The position numbers were made by a program, and so were the translations under genes. The notes under the pieces are model-generated. The model searched no databases. It was not told where the DNA came from and saw nothing but the letters and a program-made list of their open reading frames with translations. Shown piece after piece: positions 10,513 through 19,744 of a DNA stretch of 64,000 nt. Origin of the DNA: Actinoallomurus sp963823735. Lineage in GTDB: Bacteria; Actinomycetota; Actinomycetes; Streptosporangiales; Streptosporangiaceae. The stretch covers positions 2,728,001 through 2,792,000 of the forward strand of contig CAWGMO010000002.1 in the NCBI GenBank assembly GCA_963823735.1. The letters are read 5' to 3'. Each line of letters opens with the position of its first letter. Position 1 is the stretch's first letter.

Positions 10513-10620
10513 AGACCATCACGACCACCTCGTGGCCGACCGTCCCCGCCAGGGCCGGCCCGTACGCCTGAACGTCGCGTGACGCGACCCACTTTGGGCT
10601 CGGCGCGTACGGAGGTGGAG

Positions 10621-10661
10621 GATCGGGTGCCGGGAATTCCCGGCACCCGATCTTCTTTTTT
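10621..10661 (+). terminator. Strong hairpin with T-run just upstream of the AEC carrier gene
   Basis: A 32-bp perfect palindrome (GATCGGGTGCCGGGAA and its complement, 10621-10652) followed by TTCTTTTTT. By position it terminates lipase transcription. It ends only about 20 bases before the ATG of the next gene, leaving almost no room for a separate promoter, so a leader attenuator is an alternative. Confidence 0.85.
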
Positions 10662-10680
10662 CGCCCCACGTAAGTGAGTA

Positions 10681-11628
10681 ATGCTCTCCTTCGCCCCCCA
10701 CGTCTCGTCGATCGCGTCCGCGTTCGCACCCATCTGGGTGATCGTCTTCATCGGATGGGCGGCCGGCCGGCTCCGGCTCGTCGACTACGACGTACGCGAC
10801 GTCCTGACCGGTTTCGCCTTCAACATCGCGACGCCCGCGCTGCTGTTCGGCACACTGTCCAAGATCTCGGCCCGCCAGGTCGACGGGCGCGCGCTGGCCG
10901 CCTTCGCGCTCGGCACCGCATTCGTGGGCCTGCTCGCCTTCGCCGGCGCCCGCTGGATCCTGCGGGAGCGGCTGGCCGACCAGACCGTGGCCGCGCTGAC
11001 CTCCTGCTACGTCAACTCCGGCAACCTGGGGATCCCGGTGGCCGCGGGGGTGCTCGGCGACCTGTCCGCCCTCGTCCTGGTGACCGTCTTCCAGCTCCTC
11101 GTCGTGACCCCGCTGGCCATGACCCTCCTGGGCGCCGACACGGACGAACACGGCGGGCGCCGCGCGATCCTCCTGGGACCGCTGAAGAACCCGATCACCA
11201 TCGCGTCCGTCGCGGGCCTGACCGTCGCGGCGCTGGGCGTGCACCCGCCGGGCGCCGTGATGAACCCGCTGCACGTCCTCGGCGAGGCGGCGGTGCCGAT
11301 CGCGCTGTTCGCCCTCGGGATGTCCCTGCGCCGTACGGGACCGGGCCACGGCCCCGCGCACTACGCGAAGGTCGGCTGCGCGGTGCTGCTGAAGGTGATC
11401 GTGCAGCCGCTCACGGCGTTCGCCGCCGGCCGCTTCCTTTTCCATCTCGACCAGCGCACACTGTCAGCGGTCGTCCTGTTCGCGGGACTGCCCACCGCGC
11501 AGAACATCTTCGTGTACGCCACCCAGTACCGCCGCCCGACCGACCTGGTCCGCGACGCGATCCTGATTTCGAGCCTCGCGGCGATGGTGACGCTCTTCGT
11601 CATCACCACGTTGATCCCGCCGGGCTGA
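10681..11628 (+). CDS. AEC family (auxin efflux carrier-type) transporter
   Basis: 315 residues, about ten hydrophobic segments in two halves, as in the AEC family (PF03547). Recognisable parts: FAPIWVIVFIGWAAGR at the N-terminus, FAFNIATPALLFGTLS, SCYVNSGNLGIPVA (the conserved N-x-G-N-x-G-I-P region of the first half), and FAGLPTAQNIFVYA in the second half. Family members move organic anions such as malate or malonate; the substrate is not predictable here. The start has only a weak ribosome binding site (TAAGTGAG) and lies right behind a terminator-like hairpin. The following RAE-controlled operon starts 127 bp downstream. Confidence 0.85.
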   Translation: MLSFAPHVSSIASAFAPIWVIVFIGWAAGRLRLVDYDVRDVLTGFAFNIATPALLFGTLSKISARQVDGRALAAFALGTAFVGLLAFAGARWILRERLADQTVAALTSCYVNSGNLGIPVAAGVLGDLSALVLVTVFQLLVVTPLAMTLLGADTDEHGGRRAILLGPLKNPITIASVAGLTVAALGVHPPGAVMNPLHVLGEAAVPIALFALGMSLRRTGPGHGPAHYAKVGCAVLLKVIVQPLTAFAAGRFLFHLDQRTLSAVVLFAGLPTAQNIFVYATQYRRPTDLVRDAILISSLAAMVTLFVITTLIPPG

Positions 11629-11675
11629 GGGGAGGACCCCGCACTCCCCCTCCATTTTCAATCTATAGCGCACCG

Positions 11676-11697
11676 GGGGGCTTGCGGCAAGACCCCC
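11676..11697 (+). promoter_or_regulatory. Rifamycin-associated element (RAE) with overlapping promoter
   Basis: Inverted repeat GGGGCTTGC-G-GCAAGACCCC. From memory, the published RAE consensus reads GGGGCTTGC-G-GCAAGGCCCC, so one position differs. RAEs precede rifamycin-inactivating and rifamycin-protecting genes (rph, rgt, rox, arr, helR). TTGCGG inside the element (11682-11687) could be the -35 box, with CACAAT (11707-11712) as -10 after a 19-base spacer (inference). The downstream gene pair is exactly the type expected. Confidence 0.85.
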
Positions 11698-11755
11698 GTC
11701 ATGCCGCACAATCGGCGCCCGAGGCCCGGAGGCCTACGGAAAACGGGGGACGCGA

Positions 11756-12973
11756 ATGCGGGTGTTGTTGTCGACCTATGGGTCGAGGGGGGACGTCGAA
11801 CCGCTGGCAGGGCTCGCGGTGGCGTTGCGGGAAATCGGGGTGGAGGTGCGGATGTGCGCGCCTCCGGACTTCGCCGGACGGCTGGCCGAGGTCGGTGTTC
11901 CGCTGGTGCCGGTGGGCCCTTCGGCGCGCGAGCTGACGGCCGCCGCGCCGCCACCGTCGTCGATCCCCAGGTACGCGGCCGAGCTGATCGCCGACCAGTT
12001 CGACGTGGTCGCCGCGGCGGCCGAGGGGTGCGACGCGCTGGTGGCGACCGGCATGGTGCCCGCCGTGGCCGGTGCGCGGTCGGTGGCCGAGAAGCTGGGC
12101 ATCCGTTCGGTGTCGGTGACGTTCCAGCAGCTCACGCTGCCGTCGCCCTACCACGCGCCGCTGGCGTACCGGGGCAGGCCGTTCCCGCCGGAGGTCACCG
12201 ACAACCGGAAGTTGTGGGAGCTGGACGCCGAGAGCAACAACGTGCTGTTCGGTGAGGCGCTCAACACGAACCGCGCGGCGGCGGGCCTGCCGCCGGTGGA
12301 CGACGTCCGCCGCTACGTCATCGGCGACCGCCCGTGGCTGGCGACGGACCCCGTCCTGGACCCGTGGCGGCCGACGCCGGACCTCGACGTCGTACAGACC
12401 GGCGTGTGGAACCTGCCCGACGAACGCCCGCTCCCGCCCGAGCTGGAGGCGTTCCTGGCCGCCGGCCCGCCGCCGGTGTACGCGGGCTTCGGCAGCATGC
12501 CCATGGACGCCGCGAAGGACATCGCGCGGGTGGCCATCGAGGCGATCCGCGCACGTGGCCACCGCGCGGTCGTCATGCGCGGCTGGGCCGGCCTGGGCCC
12601 GATCGACGACCGGGACGACTGCTTCACCGTCGGTGAGGTCAACCACCGGGCGCTGTTCGGCCGTACGGCCGCCGTCGTGCACCACGGCGGCGCCGGAACC
12701 ACGACGACGGCCACCCGGGCGGGCGTGCCGCAGGTCGTGGTGCCGCAGCTCGCGGACCAGCCGTACTGGGCCGGCCGGGTGGCCGACCTGGGCATCGGCG
12801 CCGCGCACTACGTTCCGTCTCCGACCGTCGAGTCCCTGTCGGCCGCGCTCGGCACGGCCCTGACCCCCGAGACCCGCGCGCGAGCGGCCTCCGTGGCCGC
12901 CACGATCCGTACCGACGGGGCGGCCGTGGCCGCCGATCTCCTGCTGCGCCTCGAATCGGAGCTCACGAAGTGA
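11756..12973 (+). CDS. rgt: GT1 glycosyltransferase, probable rifamycin glycosyltransferase
   Basis: 405 residues, full length for MGT-type GT-B enzymes. The N-terminus MRVLLSTYGSRGDVEPL is the acceptor-domain start, and the C-terminal nucleotide-sugar site is clear near residues 305-328 (HHGGAGTTTTATRAG, then VPQLADQPYWAGRVADLG). General family role: transfer of a sugar from NDP-sugar to a macrolide- or polyketide-type acceptor, in the cytosol. The specific call as rifamycin glycosyltransferase rests on context: an RAE 60 bp upstream and a HelR-type gene overlapping downstream. Rgt attaches glucose to the ansa-chain hydroxyl of rifamycins (established for Rgt1438). Stop overlaps the next start (GTGA). 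Biosynthetic or other macrolide acceptors remain possible. Confidence 0.8.
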   Translation: MRVLLSTYGSRGDVEPLAGLAVALREIGVEVRMCAPPDFAGRLAEVGVPLVPVGPSARELTAAAPPPSSIPRYAAELIADQFDVVAAAAEGCDALVATGMVPAVAGARSVAEKLGIRSVSVTFQQLTLPSPYHAPLAYRGRPFPPEVTDNRKLWELDAESNNVLFGEALNTNRAAAGLPPVDDVRRYVIGDRPWLATDPVLDPWRPTPDLDVVQTGVWNLPDERPLPPELEAFLAAGPPPVYAGFGSMPMDAAKDIARVAIEAIRARGHRAVVMRGWAGLGPIDDRDDCFTVGEVNHRALFGRTAAVVHHGGAGTTTTATRAGVPQVVVPQLADQPYWAGRVADLGIGAAHYVPSPTVESLSAALGTALTPETRARAASVAATIRTDGAAVAADLLLRLESELTK

Positions 12974-15135
12974 ACGCCATGACCACCAGCGTGTTCGACC
13001 TTCCCGACCGCCTCTCCGCCAAGGCCGACCCGGCGCTGATCTCCGGCGATGAGCGGCACTTCACGGCCATCGCGACGAGCCTCGAACAGTCGATCGCCGA
13101 CCTGTCCGAACGCCTCGACGCCGAGCGCAGGGCGCCCGCCGGCGCGCACACGTACGCGGTGCAGCGCGACATGGAGATCCACCGGCTGACCATGCGCCTG
13201 CGCACGCTGCGCCGCTACGGCCTGGACCTGTGCCTCGGCCACATGGTCGGCGCGGACGGCTCCGAGCCCGTGTACGTCGGACGGCTCGGCCTCACCGACA
13301 GCACGGGGCGCCGGCTGCTGCTCGACTGGCGCTCCCCCGCCGCCGAGCCGTTCTTCGGAGCCACCCACGGCAACCCGATGGGGCTGGCTAGCCGCCGCAG
13401 GTACCGCTGGACCCTCGGCCGGATCAGCGACTACTGGGACGAGGTGTTCACCTCGGACGGGTTCGAGGGGCACGCCGCGCTCGACGACCAGTCCGCCTTC
13501 ATCGCCAGCCTGGGGAGCACCCGGTCGGCCCGGATGCGCGACGTCCTCGGCACCATCCAGGCCGACCAGGACGCCATCATCCGCGCGGGGTCCGGCGGCG
13601 CCCTCGTCGTCGACGGCGGCCCGGGTACGGGGAAGACCGTCGTCGCCCTGCACCGCACCGCGTACCTCCTCTACTCCGACCCTCGCCTGGGTCACCGCCG
13701 GGGCGGCGTGCTGTTCGTCGGCCCGCACCAGCCCTACCTGGCGTACGTCGCCGACGTCCTGCCCAGCCTCGGCGAGGAGGGCGTGCAGATCTGCACGCTG
13801 CGGGACCTCCTTCCCGAGGGGCGCGCGGCGGCGGCCGAGACCGACCCGGAGGTGGCGCGCCTGAAGTCCTCCGCGGACCTCGTGAACGCGATCGAGAAGG
13901 CGGTCAGGTTCTCCGAGCGGCCTCCCACGAAGGGGATGACGGTCACGACCCACTGGGCGGACGTCCGGCTGAGCGCCGCCGACTGGGCCGAGGCGTTCGG
14001 CGCGCCGGACCCCGGTACTCCGCACAACGAAGGGCGTGACCAGGTCTGGGAGGAGCTGGTCGCGATCCTGATGGACCGGCACGACGAAGACGCCCCGCCT
14101 GAGCTGGTGCGCCGGTCGATCCAGCGGAACGGGGAGCTGGTCACGGCGTTCAACCGCGCGTGGCCGCTGATCGAGGCCGCCGACCTCGTCGCGGACCTGT
14201 ACTCGGTCCCCGCTTACCTGCGGATGTGCGCCCCCTGGCTCAGCCCCGACGACGTACGGAGGCTCCAGCGGGAGGACTCCCAGGCGTGGACGGTCTCCGA
14301 CCTGCCGCTCCTGGACGCCGCGCGGCAGCGTCTCGGTGACCCGGAGGCGTCACGGCGCAAGCAGCGGCTCGACGCCGAAGTCGCCGCCGAACGCGAGCGG
14401 AAGAACATGGTCATCGACCGCCTCATCGAGGCCGATGACGGTGAGGGTCTGGTGACGATGCTGCGCCAGGAGGACATCCAGAGCGTCCTGGTCGACGAGG
14501 CCGCGCTGTCCGACCTCGACCCGGACCTGCTCGCGGGCCCGTTCGCGCACATCGTCGTGGACGAGGCGCAGGAACTCACCGACGCCGAGTGGCAGATGCT
14601 GCTGCTCCGCTGCCCGTCACGCAGCTTCACCATCGTCGGGGACCGTGCCCAGGCCAGGCACGGGTTCACCGAGTCGTGGCGGGAGCGCCTGGAGCGGGTC
14701 GGGCTCGACCGGACCGAGCTGGCCTCCCTGAGCATCAACTACCGGACCCCGGCGGAGATCATGACCGAGGCCGAGCCGGTCATCCGGGCCGTGCTCCCGG
14801 ACGCCAACGTGCCGACCTCCATCCGCAGCAACGACGTCCCCGTCGTGCACGGATCCGCCTCGGAGCTGGCGGCGATCCTCGACGCGTGGCTCGCCGAGCA
14901 CGCCGAGGGGACGGCGTGCGTCATCGGCGATCCGGCGTTCCGCGCGACGCCCCGCGTGCGGTCGCTGGCTCCGGAGATGTCGAAGGGGCTCGAGTTCGAC
15001 CTGGTCGTCCTCGTCGACCCGGAGTCGTTCGGCGACGGCGTCGAGGGAGCGGTCGATCGTTACGTCGCGATGACGCGGGCGACCCGGCAGCTCGTGATCC
15101 TCACGAGTGAGGGCGGCGCGACGGCGGGGGTCTGA
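12970..15135 (+). CDS. helR: HelR-type RNA polymerase recycling ATPase
   Basis: 721 residues from GTG 12970, or three fewer from ATG 12979. A superfamily 1 (UvrD/HelD-like) ATPase: long N-terminal coiled arm (EQSIADLSERLDAERR), LLLDWRSPAAEPFF, Walker A GGPGTGKTVVALHR near residue 214, VVDEAQELTDAEWQML as Walker B, VGDRAQARHGF, SINYRTPAEIM, and MSKGLEFDLVVLV and YVAMTRATRQLVI at the end. This is the HelD architecture (DNA-independent motor that strips stalled RNA polymerase). HelR proteins of actinomycetes dislodge rifamycins from RNA polymerase and are preceded by RAEs. The GTG overlaps the rgt stop, so the pair is translationally coupled. The 3' end overlaps the convergent phosphotransferase gene by 35 bp. 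Confidence 0.88.
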   Translation: MNAMTTSVFDLPDRLSAKADPALISGDERHFTAIATSLEQSIADLSERLDAERRAPAGAHTYAVQRDMEIHRLTMRLRTLRRYGLDLCLGHMVGADGSEPVYVGRLGLTDSTGRRLLLDWRSPAAEPFFGATHGNPMGLASRRRYRWTLGRISDYWDEVFTSDGFEGHAALDDQSAFIASLGSTRSARMRDVLGTIQADQDAIIRAGSGGALVVDGGPGTGKTVVALHRTAYLLYSDPRLGHRRGGVLFVGPHQPYLAYVADVLPSLGEEGVQICTLRDLLPEGRAAAAETDPEVARLKSSADLVNAIEKAVRFSERPPTKGMTVTTHWADVRLSAADWAEAFGAPDPGTPHNEGRDQVWEELVAILMDRHDEDAPPELVRRSIQRNGELVTAFNRAWPLIEAADLVADLYSVPAYLRMCAPWLSPDDVRRLQREDSQAWTVSDLPLLDAARQRLGDPEASRRKQRLDAEVAAERERKNMVIDRLIEADDGEGLVTMLRQEDIQSVLVDEAALSDLDPDLLAGPFAHIVVDEAQELTDAEWQMLLLRCPSRSFTIVGDRAQARHGFTESWRERLERVGLDRTELASLSINYRTPAEIMTEAEPVIRAVLPDANVPTSIRSNDVPVVHGSASELAAILDAWLAEHAEGTACVIGDPAFRATPRVRSLAPEMSKGLEFDLVVLVDPESFGDGVEGAVDRYVAMTRATRQLVILTSEGGATAGV

Positions 15136-16111
15136 GGTCCGGCCAGGTGCCGAGCACGCGGGCGCGCAGGGCGGCGCAGAGCGCGCCGAACTCCGGCAGC
15201 CGGTCGTGCCCCTCGGCCAGCTCCGCGACCACACCGAGGCGGTACGCCAGCCGCTCCCGCGCCGTCACGGTGCCCCACCGCCAGTCCTTGCGTACGGCCC
15301 GTCGCAGCAGGTCAGGTGCTCCTCGGTGGGCGCGCTGCACCAGCGCGTCCCCGCGGATCAGCCAGCCCGCGCACGCGTCGGCGAGGTCGCCCGCCGTACG
15401 CGGGGCGGCGGCGCGGTAGGCGGCCTCGGCCCGTACGAGCAGGGGTTCCGGGACGGTCGTGACGCACCAGCACGTCGGGAAGCCGATGCGCAGGTACGCC
15501 AGCTCGGTGACACCGTCGCCCAGCGACGCCTGCTCGAAGTCGACGAGCCTGATCCCGTCCGCCGTGTGCAGGTCGTTGGGCGGGCACGGGTCGCCGTGCA
15601 GGAGGGCGTGCCCGCCGAGGCGCCCGAGGCGTGCGGCCAGGCCCTCCAGCTCCTCGGCCGCCCGCTCGGTGACCGTGACGTCCAGCGTGTGCGCGAGTTC
15701 GAGGAACGCCTCGACGTCGGCGTCGTCCGGGCCCCGCCAGCGGGGCAGCGCGCCCGCGTCGTCGGGCGTGGTGGTGGCGTGCAGGCGCGCGAGGCCCTCC
15801 GCGTACGCCACCACCCAGTCGTCGTCCGGCGTTCGCGCGTCCACGTACTCCAGGACCAGGGTCCGCCGCTCGTCGTCGCGGGCGATGAGTCTCGGCGCGA
15901 CCGGCTTCTCCGCCCGCGCGGCGAGCGTGAGGCCCGCGACCTCCCGCTCGTACGCGCCGTCCCGGCCGATGATCTGCTTGACGACGACGGGTGTCCGGCC
16001 GGCCTCGGCCTTCCATACGCGGGAGCGTGGGCTGCTGGCGATCCGCTTCGCGCTTCGTACGGGACCGAGCTCTCCGAGCAGATCGTTGCTCAGCGGCAGG
16101 CGGCGCCTCAC
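15101..16111 (-). CDS. Aminoglycoside phosphotransferase (APH) family kinase
   Basis: 336 residues with the APH/choline kinase fold: TPVVVKQIIGRDGAYEREVAGL (Lys for ATP and the paired Glu), HALLHGDPCPPNDLHTADG near residue 175 (catalytic HGD...N) and LVDFEQASLGD (metal-binding Asp). Small-molecule kinases of this family act on aminoglycosides, sugars or amines in the cytosol; nothing shows the substrate. GTG 16109-16111 overlaps the stop of the upstream HEAT-type gene by two bases, so the two are co-translated. The last 35 bases overlap the end of helR on the other strand. Proximity to the rifamycin genes is suggestive but the strand is opposite. Confidence 0.82.
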   Translation of the reverse strand: MRRRLPLSNDLLGELGPVRSAKRIASSPRSRVWKAEAGRTPVVVKQIIGRDGAYEREVAGLTLAARAEKPVAPRLIARDDERRTLVLEYVDARTPDDDWVVAYAEGLARLHATTTPDDAGALPRWRGPDDADVEAFLELAHTLDVTVTERAAEELEGLAARLGRLGGHALLHGDPCPPNDLHTADGIRLVDFEQASLGDGVTELAYLRIGFPTCWCVTTVPEPLLVRAEAAYRAAAPRTAGDLADACAGWLIRGDALVQRAHRGAPDLLRRAVRKDWRWGTVTARERLAYRLGVVAELAEGHDRLPEFGALCAALRARVLGTWPDLRPPPSRRPHS

Positions 16112-16446
16112 ACGAGCCAGCCGTTCTCCTCGGCCTTCTCCAACTCCTCACGCGCCGCGCGCGTGTCGAGCATCTCCAGGCCGCGGATCGCCCAGAACCT
16201 CGTGGACTCGTCGTCGCCCTCCAGCTCACGTACGAGCACGGGCAGCGCCTCGGGCGAGCGAGCCTCGGAGAGCAGTTCCAGGAGCCAGGCGCGCAACTCG
16301 TCGTCCTGCTCGTCGTCGAACGCGGCGATCAGATCGCCCACGTACGCGTCGGCGTGCTCACGCAGGAAGTCGAACCCGCGGGTTCTGCGCTGCGTGTCAG
16401 TGCTGCGCATCGACTCCAGGGCCTGGGCGAAACGTGGGTTCGTCAT
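16108..16446 (-). CDS. HEAT-repeat domain protein
   Basis: 112 residues with two to three helical HEAT/PBS-lyase-like repeats: DAYVGDLIAAFDDEQDDELRAWLLELL, then SPEALPVLVRELEGDDESTR, FWAIRGLEMLDTRAAREEL. These are scaffolds for protein-protein contact without catalytic residues. ATG 16444-16446 (MTNPRFAQAL) with GAGGA upstream is favoured. Its TGA overlaps the phosphotransferase GTG, so they form an operon and may work together. Function unknown. Confidence 0.75.
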   Translation of the reverse strand: MTNPRFAQALESMRSTDTQRRTRGFDFLREHADAYVGDLIAAFDDEQDDELRAWLLELLSEARSPEALPVLVRELEGDDESTRFWAIRGLEMLDTRAAREELEKAEENGWLV

Positions 16447-16502
16447 CGGGGTCGTCCTCGAACGCGTGAAATGAACATCGACGCGTTGCATGCTAGGCCT
16501 TG

Positions 16503-17018
16503 TCAGGCAAAGCGCCAGCGCGTCGCCCCCTGCGGCTCGGCGGTCGCGACCCCGACGGCGGTATCCGCCACGAACCGGTACAGGTGCCAGGGCGGCGGCC
16601 CCGCACTGGGCGCACTGTACGGCGCGGTGAACGCGTCCCCGTCGACCTCGGCCGGCCACCCACCGTCGTGATACCGCCGCGCCGCCCGCTCCAGAGTCTC
16701 CGGATCGGTGACCCTGGCCGCCTCACCTTCGAGCACGAGGTCGATGTCGCCGAGCCGGATGGAGACGGTGCAGGCGGGGTTCGCCGCGAGATCTTTGGAC
16801 TTGCGAGTGCCCGGCCCGCTGGTGAAGAACAGGTGTTCGTCCAGCCAGATCACCCCGATCCCGGCCGAGTGCGGACGCCCGCCGGGCCGCGCCGTACCGA
16901 GGAAGACGGGCGTCGCCGGGTCCGGGAGACTTTCTTCGAGCTGCTCACGAGGCCTGCTCCACGGCAGGGGCGGTGATCCGTAGCGGTCGAGGTTGGTGGT
17001 CTCGGTGGGTTCACGCAT
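16503..17018 (-). CDS. Pyridoxamine 5'-phosphate oxidase-fold protein
   Basis: 171 residues, the split-barrel flavin/F420-binding family: VFLGTARPGGRPHSAGIGVIW, LFFTSGPGTRKSKDL (the typical cofactor-phosphate contact with conserved Lys), NPACTVSIRLGDIDLVLEGEAARV, and a C-terminal YRFVADTAVGVATAE. Members reduce small molecules with FMN or F420 or are of unknown function. ATG 17016-17018 is chosen because AAGGCGGA stands 5 bases upstream; an ATG at 17037-17039 would add seven residues. No obvious partner gene. Confidence 0.8.
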   Translation of the reverse strand: MREPTETTNLDRYGSPPLPWSRPREQLEESLPDPATPVFLGTARPGGRPHSAGIGVIWLDEHLFFTSGPGTRKSKDLAANPACTVSIRLGDIDLVLEGEAARVTDPETLERAARRYHDGGWPAEVDGDAFTAPYSAPSAGPPPWHLYRFVADTAVGVATAEPQGATRWRFA

Positions 17019-17067
17019 CTGGTCCGCCTTTCGGTTCATACCGAGGTAGACGTGCCCGGTGGCGGAA

Positions 17068-17544
17068 CTAATCGGCGAATCTGTCCGCGCCGTGTTCGAG
17101 GTACCGGGTGGAGCCGTCGGCCCGCGCGGCACAGGCGTGGGTGACACGGCGTACGAGCCGGTCGGCGGTGAGCAGGTGGAGGTCGGCGACCTCACGGAAC
17201 TCGTACGCGGCGATCTCATCCGGCGGGAGCCTGATGTCGGCCAGGTTCCGTGCGCTCAGCGTCCCGCCGTCGAAGACGAAGAGGATCTTGTCACCGTCCG
17301 TGTCGTCGGGCGCCCAGTCGGCGACGAGTAAACGGCCGATGGGAGGGCTGATGCCCAGTTCCTCGCGCACCTCACGGATCACGCCCTGCCGGGGCGTCTC
17401 ACCACGGTCGACGTAACCGCCGGGAATCTCGCGGTCGTCCTTGTAGATCGGGACGACGAGCATGACTCGATCGCGATCATCGAAGAAGAGGACGCCGGCA
17501 GCGGTGAAGGCACGGGCGAAGTCTTCTCCGGAGTCGGTCGCCAC
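17068..17544 (-). CDS. Nudix hydrolase
   Basis: 158 residues from GTG 17544. The Nudix box is intact: GGYVDRGETPRQG followed by REVREELG. It lies in a standard fold (AAGVLFFDDRDRVMLVVP before; LLVADWAPDDTDGDKILFVFDGG after). Nudix enzymes cleave nucleoside-diphosphate derivatives. The start is unsure: the frame is open to an ATG at 17653-17655, which would add 37 residues of arginine-rich text, and neither start has a convincing ribosome binding site. Confidence 0.85.
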   Translation of the reverse strand: MATDSGEDFARAFTAAGVLFFDDRDRVMLVVPIYKDDREIPGGYVDRGETPRQGVIREVREELGISPPIGRLLVADWAPDDTDGDKILFVFDGGTLSARNLADIRLPPDEIAAYEFREVADLHLLTADRLVRRVTHACAARADGSTRYLEHGADRFAD

Positions 17545-17755
17545 GTTCCGACTGTATTGCGCGAAGAGCCTCGACGACCGCCGGCGGCGTCGCAGAGGAA
17601 GATCCGCCCTACCCACCTCACCATATCCGCCGGACTCAGCCGTGGGCCTGGTCATCGCGCTGGCGCCGGTGCGGGGGCGCGTTCATCAGTCTGAGTGATA
17701 AGCCGTGGCCGAGTTCGTGGTTTCCGATCGTCGCGCGCTGGTATTGGCTGGAGAC

Positions 17756-17929
17756 ATGAACACTGGGACAGGTATCTCTCCGCCGGAGACCGCGCCTGAC
17801 ACGATGTGCGTCTGCGGGCATCCACTCGACGAGCATGACGCCGTCGCCGCGCGTTTCTGCCTCGCGACCGCCTCAGGTGACCTGAAGCGTAGTTGCGTCT
17901 GTTCGGTGACGTCTCAGCACTACTCCTGA
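17756..17929 (+). CDS. Small RGCVC-family cysteine protein
   Basis: 57 residues. Cys/His pattern CVCGHPLDEHDAVAARFC plus a C-terminal KRSCVCS, close to the R-G-C-V-C motif of small actinobacterial proteins of unknown function; the Cys and His residues suggest a metal knuckle. ATG 17756-17758 is preceded by GGAG at good distance. The stop TGA (17927-17929) overlaps the ATG of ftsH (17929-17931), so the two genes are translationally coupled. An FtsH-linked role is inference only. Confidence 0.65.
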   Translation: MNTGTGISPPETAPDTMCVCGHPLDEHDAVAARFCLATASGDLKRSCVCSVTSQHYS

Positions 17930-19744
17930 TGCGTCCGGCCGACCCGCCTCCCCGCTGGCAGGGGTGGGTGCTGCCGCTCGCGTTGACGATCATGTTCGTC
18001 GCCCTCCTCTTCGTCCATCCCGGCGGCGGTAAGGCCTCGGCCCGGAACTTCAGCTACACCGGCTTCGTCGGCGAGGTGACGGCCGACCGGGTCGCGACGG
18101 CGACGATCGGCTCCACCGGGTCGGTGCGCGGCACGCTGAAGGGCGGTGCGGCGTACACCTCCCAGATCCCCACGGCCCTGAACGACAACGCCCTGCCCGG
18201 TCTCCTCGCCACCCATAAAGTGCAGGTCAGGGGTACCGACCCGGGCGGGCGGTCGTTCCTGGGCACGCTCGGGTCGCTGCTGCCGCTGCTGTTCATCGTG
18301 GGCGTCTTCGTCTTTCTCGCCCGCCGCGGGCGCAAGCAGCTCGGCGGGATCATGGGGGTCGGCAGGTCGAAGGCCAGGGTGTACGACGAGGAGCGGCCGA
18401 ACGTGCGCTTCTCCGACATCGCGGGGTACGAAGGCTCAAAGGCCGAGGTCATGGAGGTCGTGGACTTCCTGAAGCATCCGGAGCGGTACGCACGCGCGGG
18501 CGCGGTCGGCCCGAAGGGCGTTCTCATGGTCGGGCCGCCGGGGACCGGCAAGACGCTGCTGGCCCGTGCGGTCGCGGGTGAGGCCGGGGTGCCGTTCTTC
18601 GCGCTCAGCGGGTCCAGTTTCGTCGAGATGTTCGTGGGTGTCGGAGCGTCGCGCGTACGCGACCTGTTCGCGGACGCGCGGAAGCGCTCGCCGTCGATCA
18701 TCTTCATCGACGAGATCGACGCCATCGGGGGGCGGCGCGGGCCGGGCGGGTTCGGCTCGAACGACGAGCGTGAGCAGACGCTCAACCAGTTGCTGTCGGA
18801 GATGGACGGGTTCGAGGCTGAGACGGGCGTGGTCGTCATGGCGGCCACCAACCGGGCGGAGATCCTCGACGCGGCGCTGCTGCGGCCCGGGCGTTTCGAC
18901 CGTACGGTCGAGATCCCGCTGCCGGGCCGCGCGGAGCGTACGGCGATCCTCGCGATCCACGCGAAGGGCAAGACGCTCGCGCCCGAGGTCGACCTCGACG
19001 CGGTCTCGCGCGGCACCCCCGGGTTCTCCGGAGCGGACCTGGCGAACCTGGTGAACGAGGCCGCGATCAACGCCGTACGCGACCGGCGGCGGGTGATCGG
19101 CGCCGAGGACTTCTCCGCCGCGCGCGACCGGCTGCTCATCGGCCGCCGCGACGCGTCGAACGCGCTGCTGCCCGAGGAGAAGCACGCCGTCGCCGTGCAC
19201 GAGGCGGGCCATGCCCTCGTCGCCGTCCTGTCCCCGAACGCCGACCCGGTGGCGAAGGTGACGATCCTCCCGCGCGGCGCCGCCCTCGGCGTGACCGAGC
19301 AGCTTCCGGAGACCGAGCGTCACCTGTACTCCGAGAGCCATCTCACCGACGCCCTGGCCGTACGCCTCGGTGGCCGCGCCGCGGAGATCGTCGTGCTGGC
19401 CGAGCCGTCGACGGGCGCGTCCAACGACCTGCTGTCCGCGACGGAGCTGGCGACGCGCATGGTGCGCGAGTTCGGCTTCTCCCCCTCGGTGGGCCCGATC
19501 GGGTACGGGCCGGAGGGGCCGAGCCGCGACAACCCGTTCGCCGGCCGCCCGTACGCCGAGTCGACGCAGCGCGCCATCGACAAGGAGGTGTCGCGGCTGC
19601 TGCGGGAGGCGGAGGTCAGGGCCACCGAGCTGATCCGCGACAACCTGGCGTCGCTGCACCGGGTGGTCGACCTGCTGCTCGAACGCGAGACCATCTCCGG
19701 CTTCGAGCTGGCCACGATCATCGGGACTTTCCGGAGGCGGATAA
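17929..19744 (+). CDS. ftsH: ATP-dependent zinc metalloprotease FtsH, one base from an intact end
   Basis: About 604 residues if a single extra A at about 19726 is ignored (GGG-A-CTTTCCGGAGGCGGATAA), giving the natural end IIGLSGGG; as read the frame instead runs on into the next gene. Two membrane helices near residues 12-30 and 105-125 flank an extracytoplasmic segment. Then AAA+: GPPGTGKT (about 201-208), IIFIDEIDAIG, and the second region of homology ending RPGRFDR. The zinc site HEAGH is near residue 424. FtsH degrades membrane and short-lived cytosolic proteins as a hexamer. It is shorter than housekeeping FtsH, lacking the long C-terminal tail, and is coupled to an RGCVC gene, so it may be a second copy. 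Confidence 0.85.
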
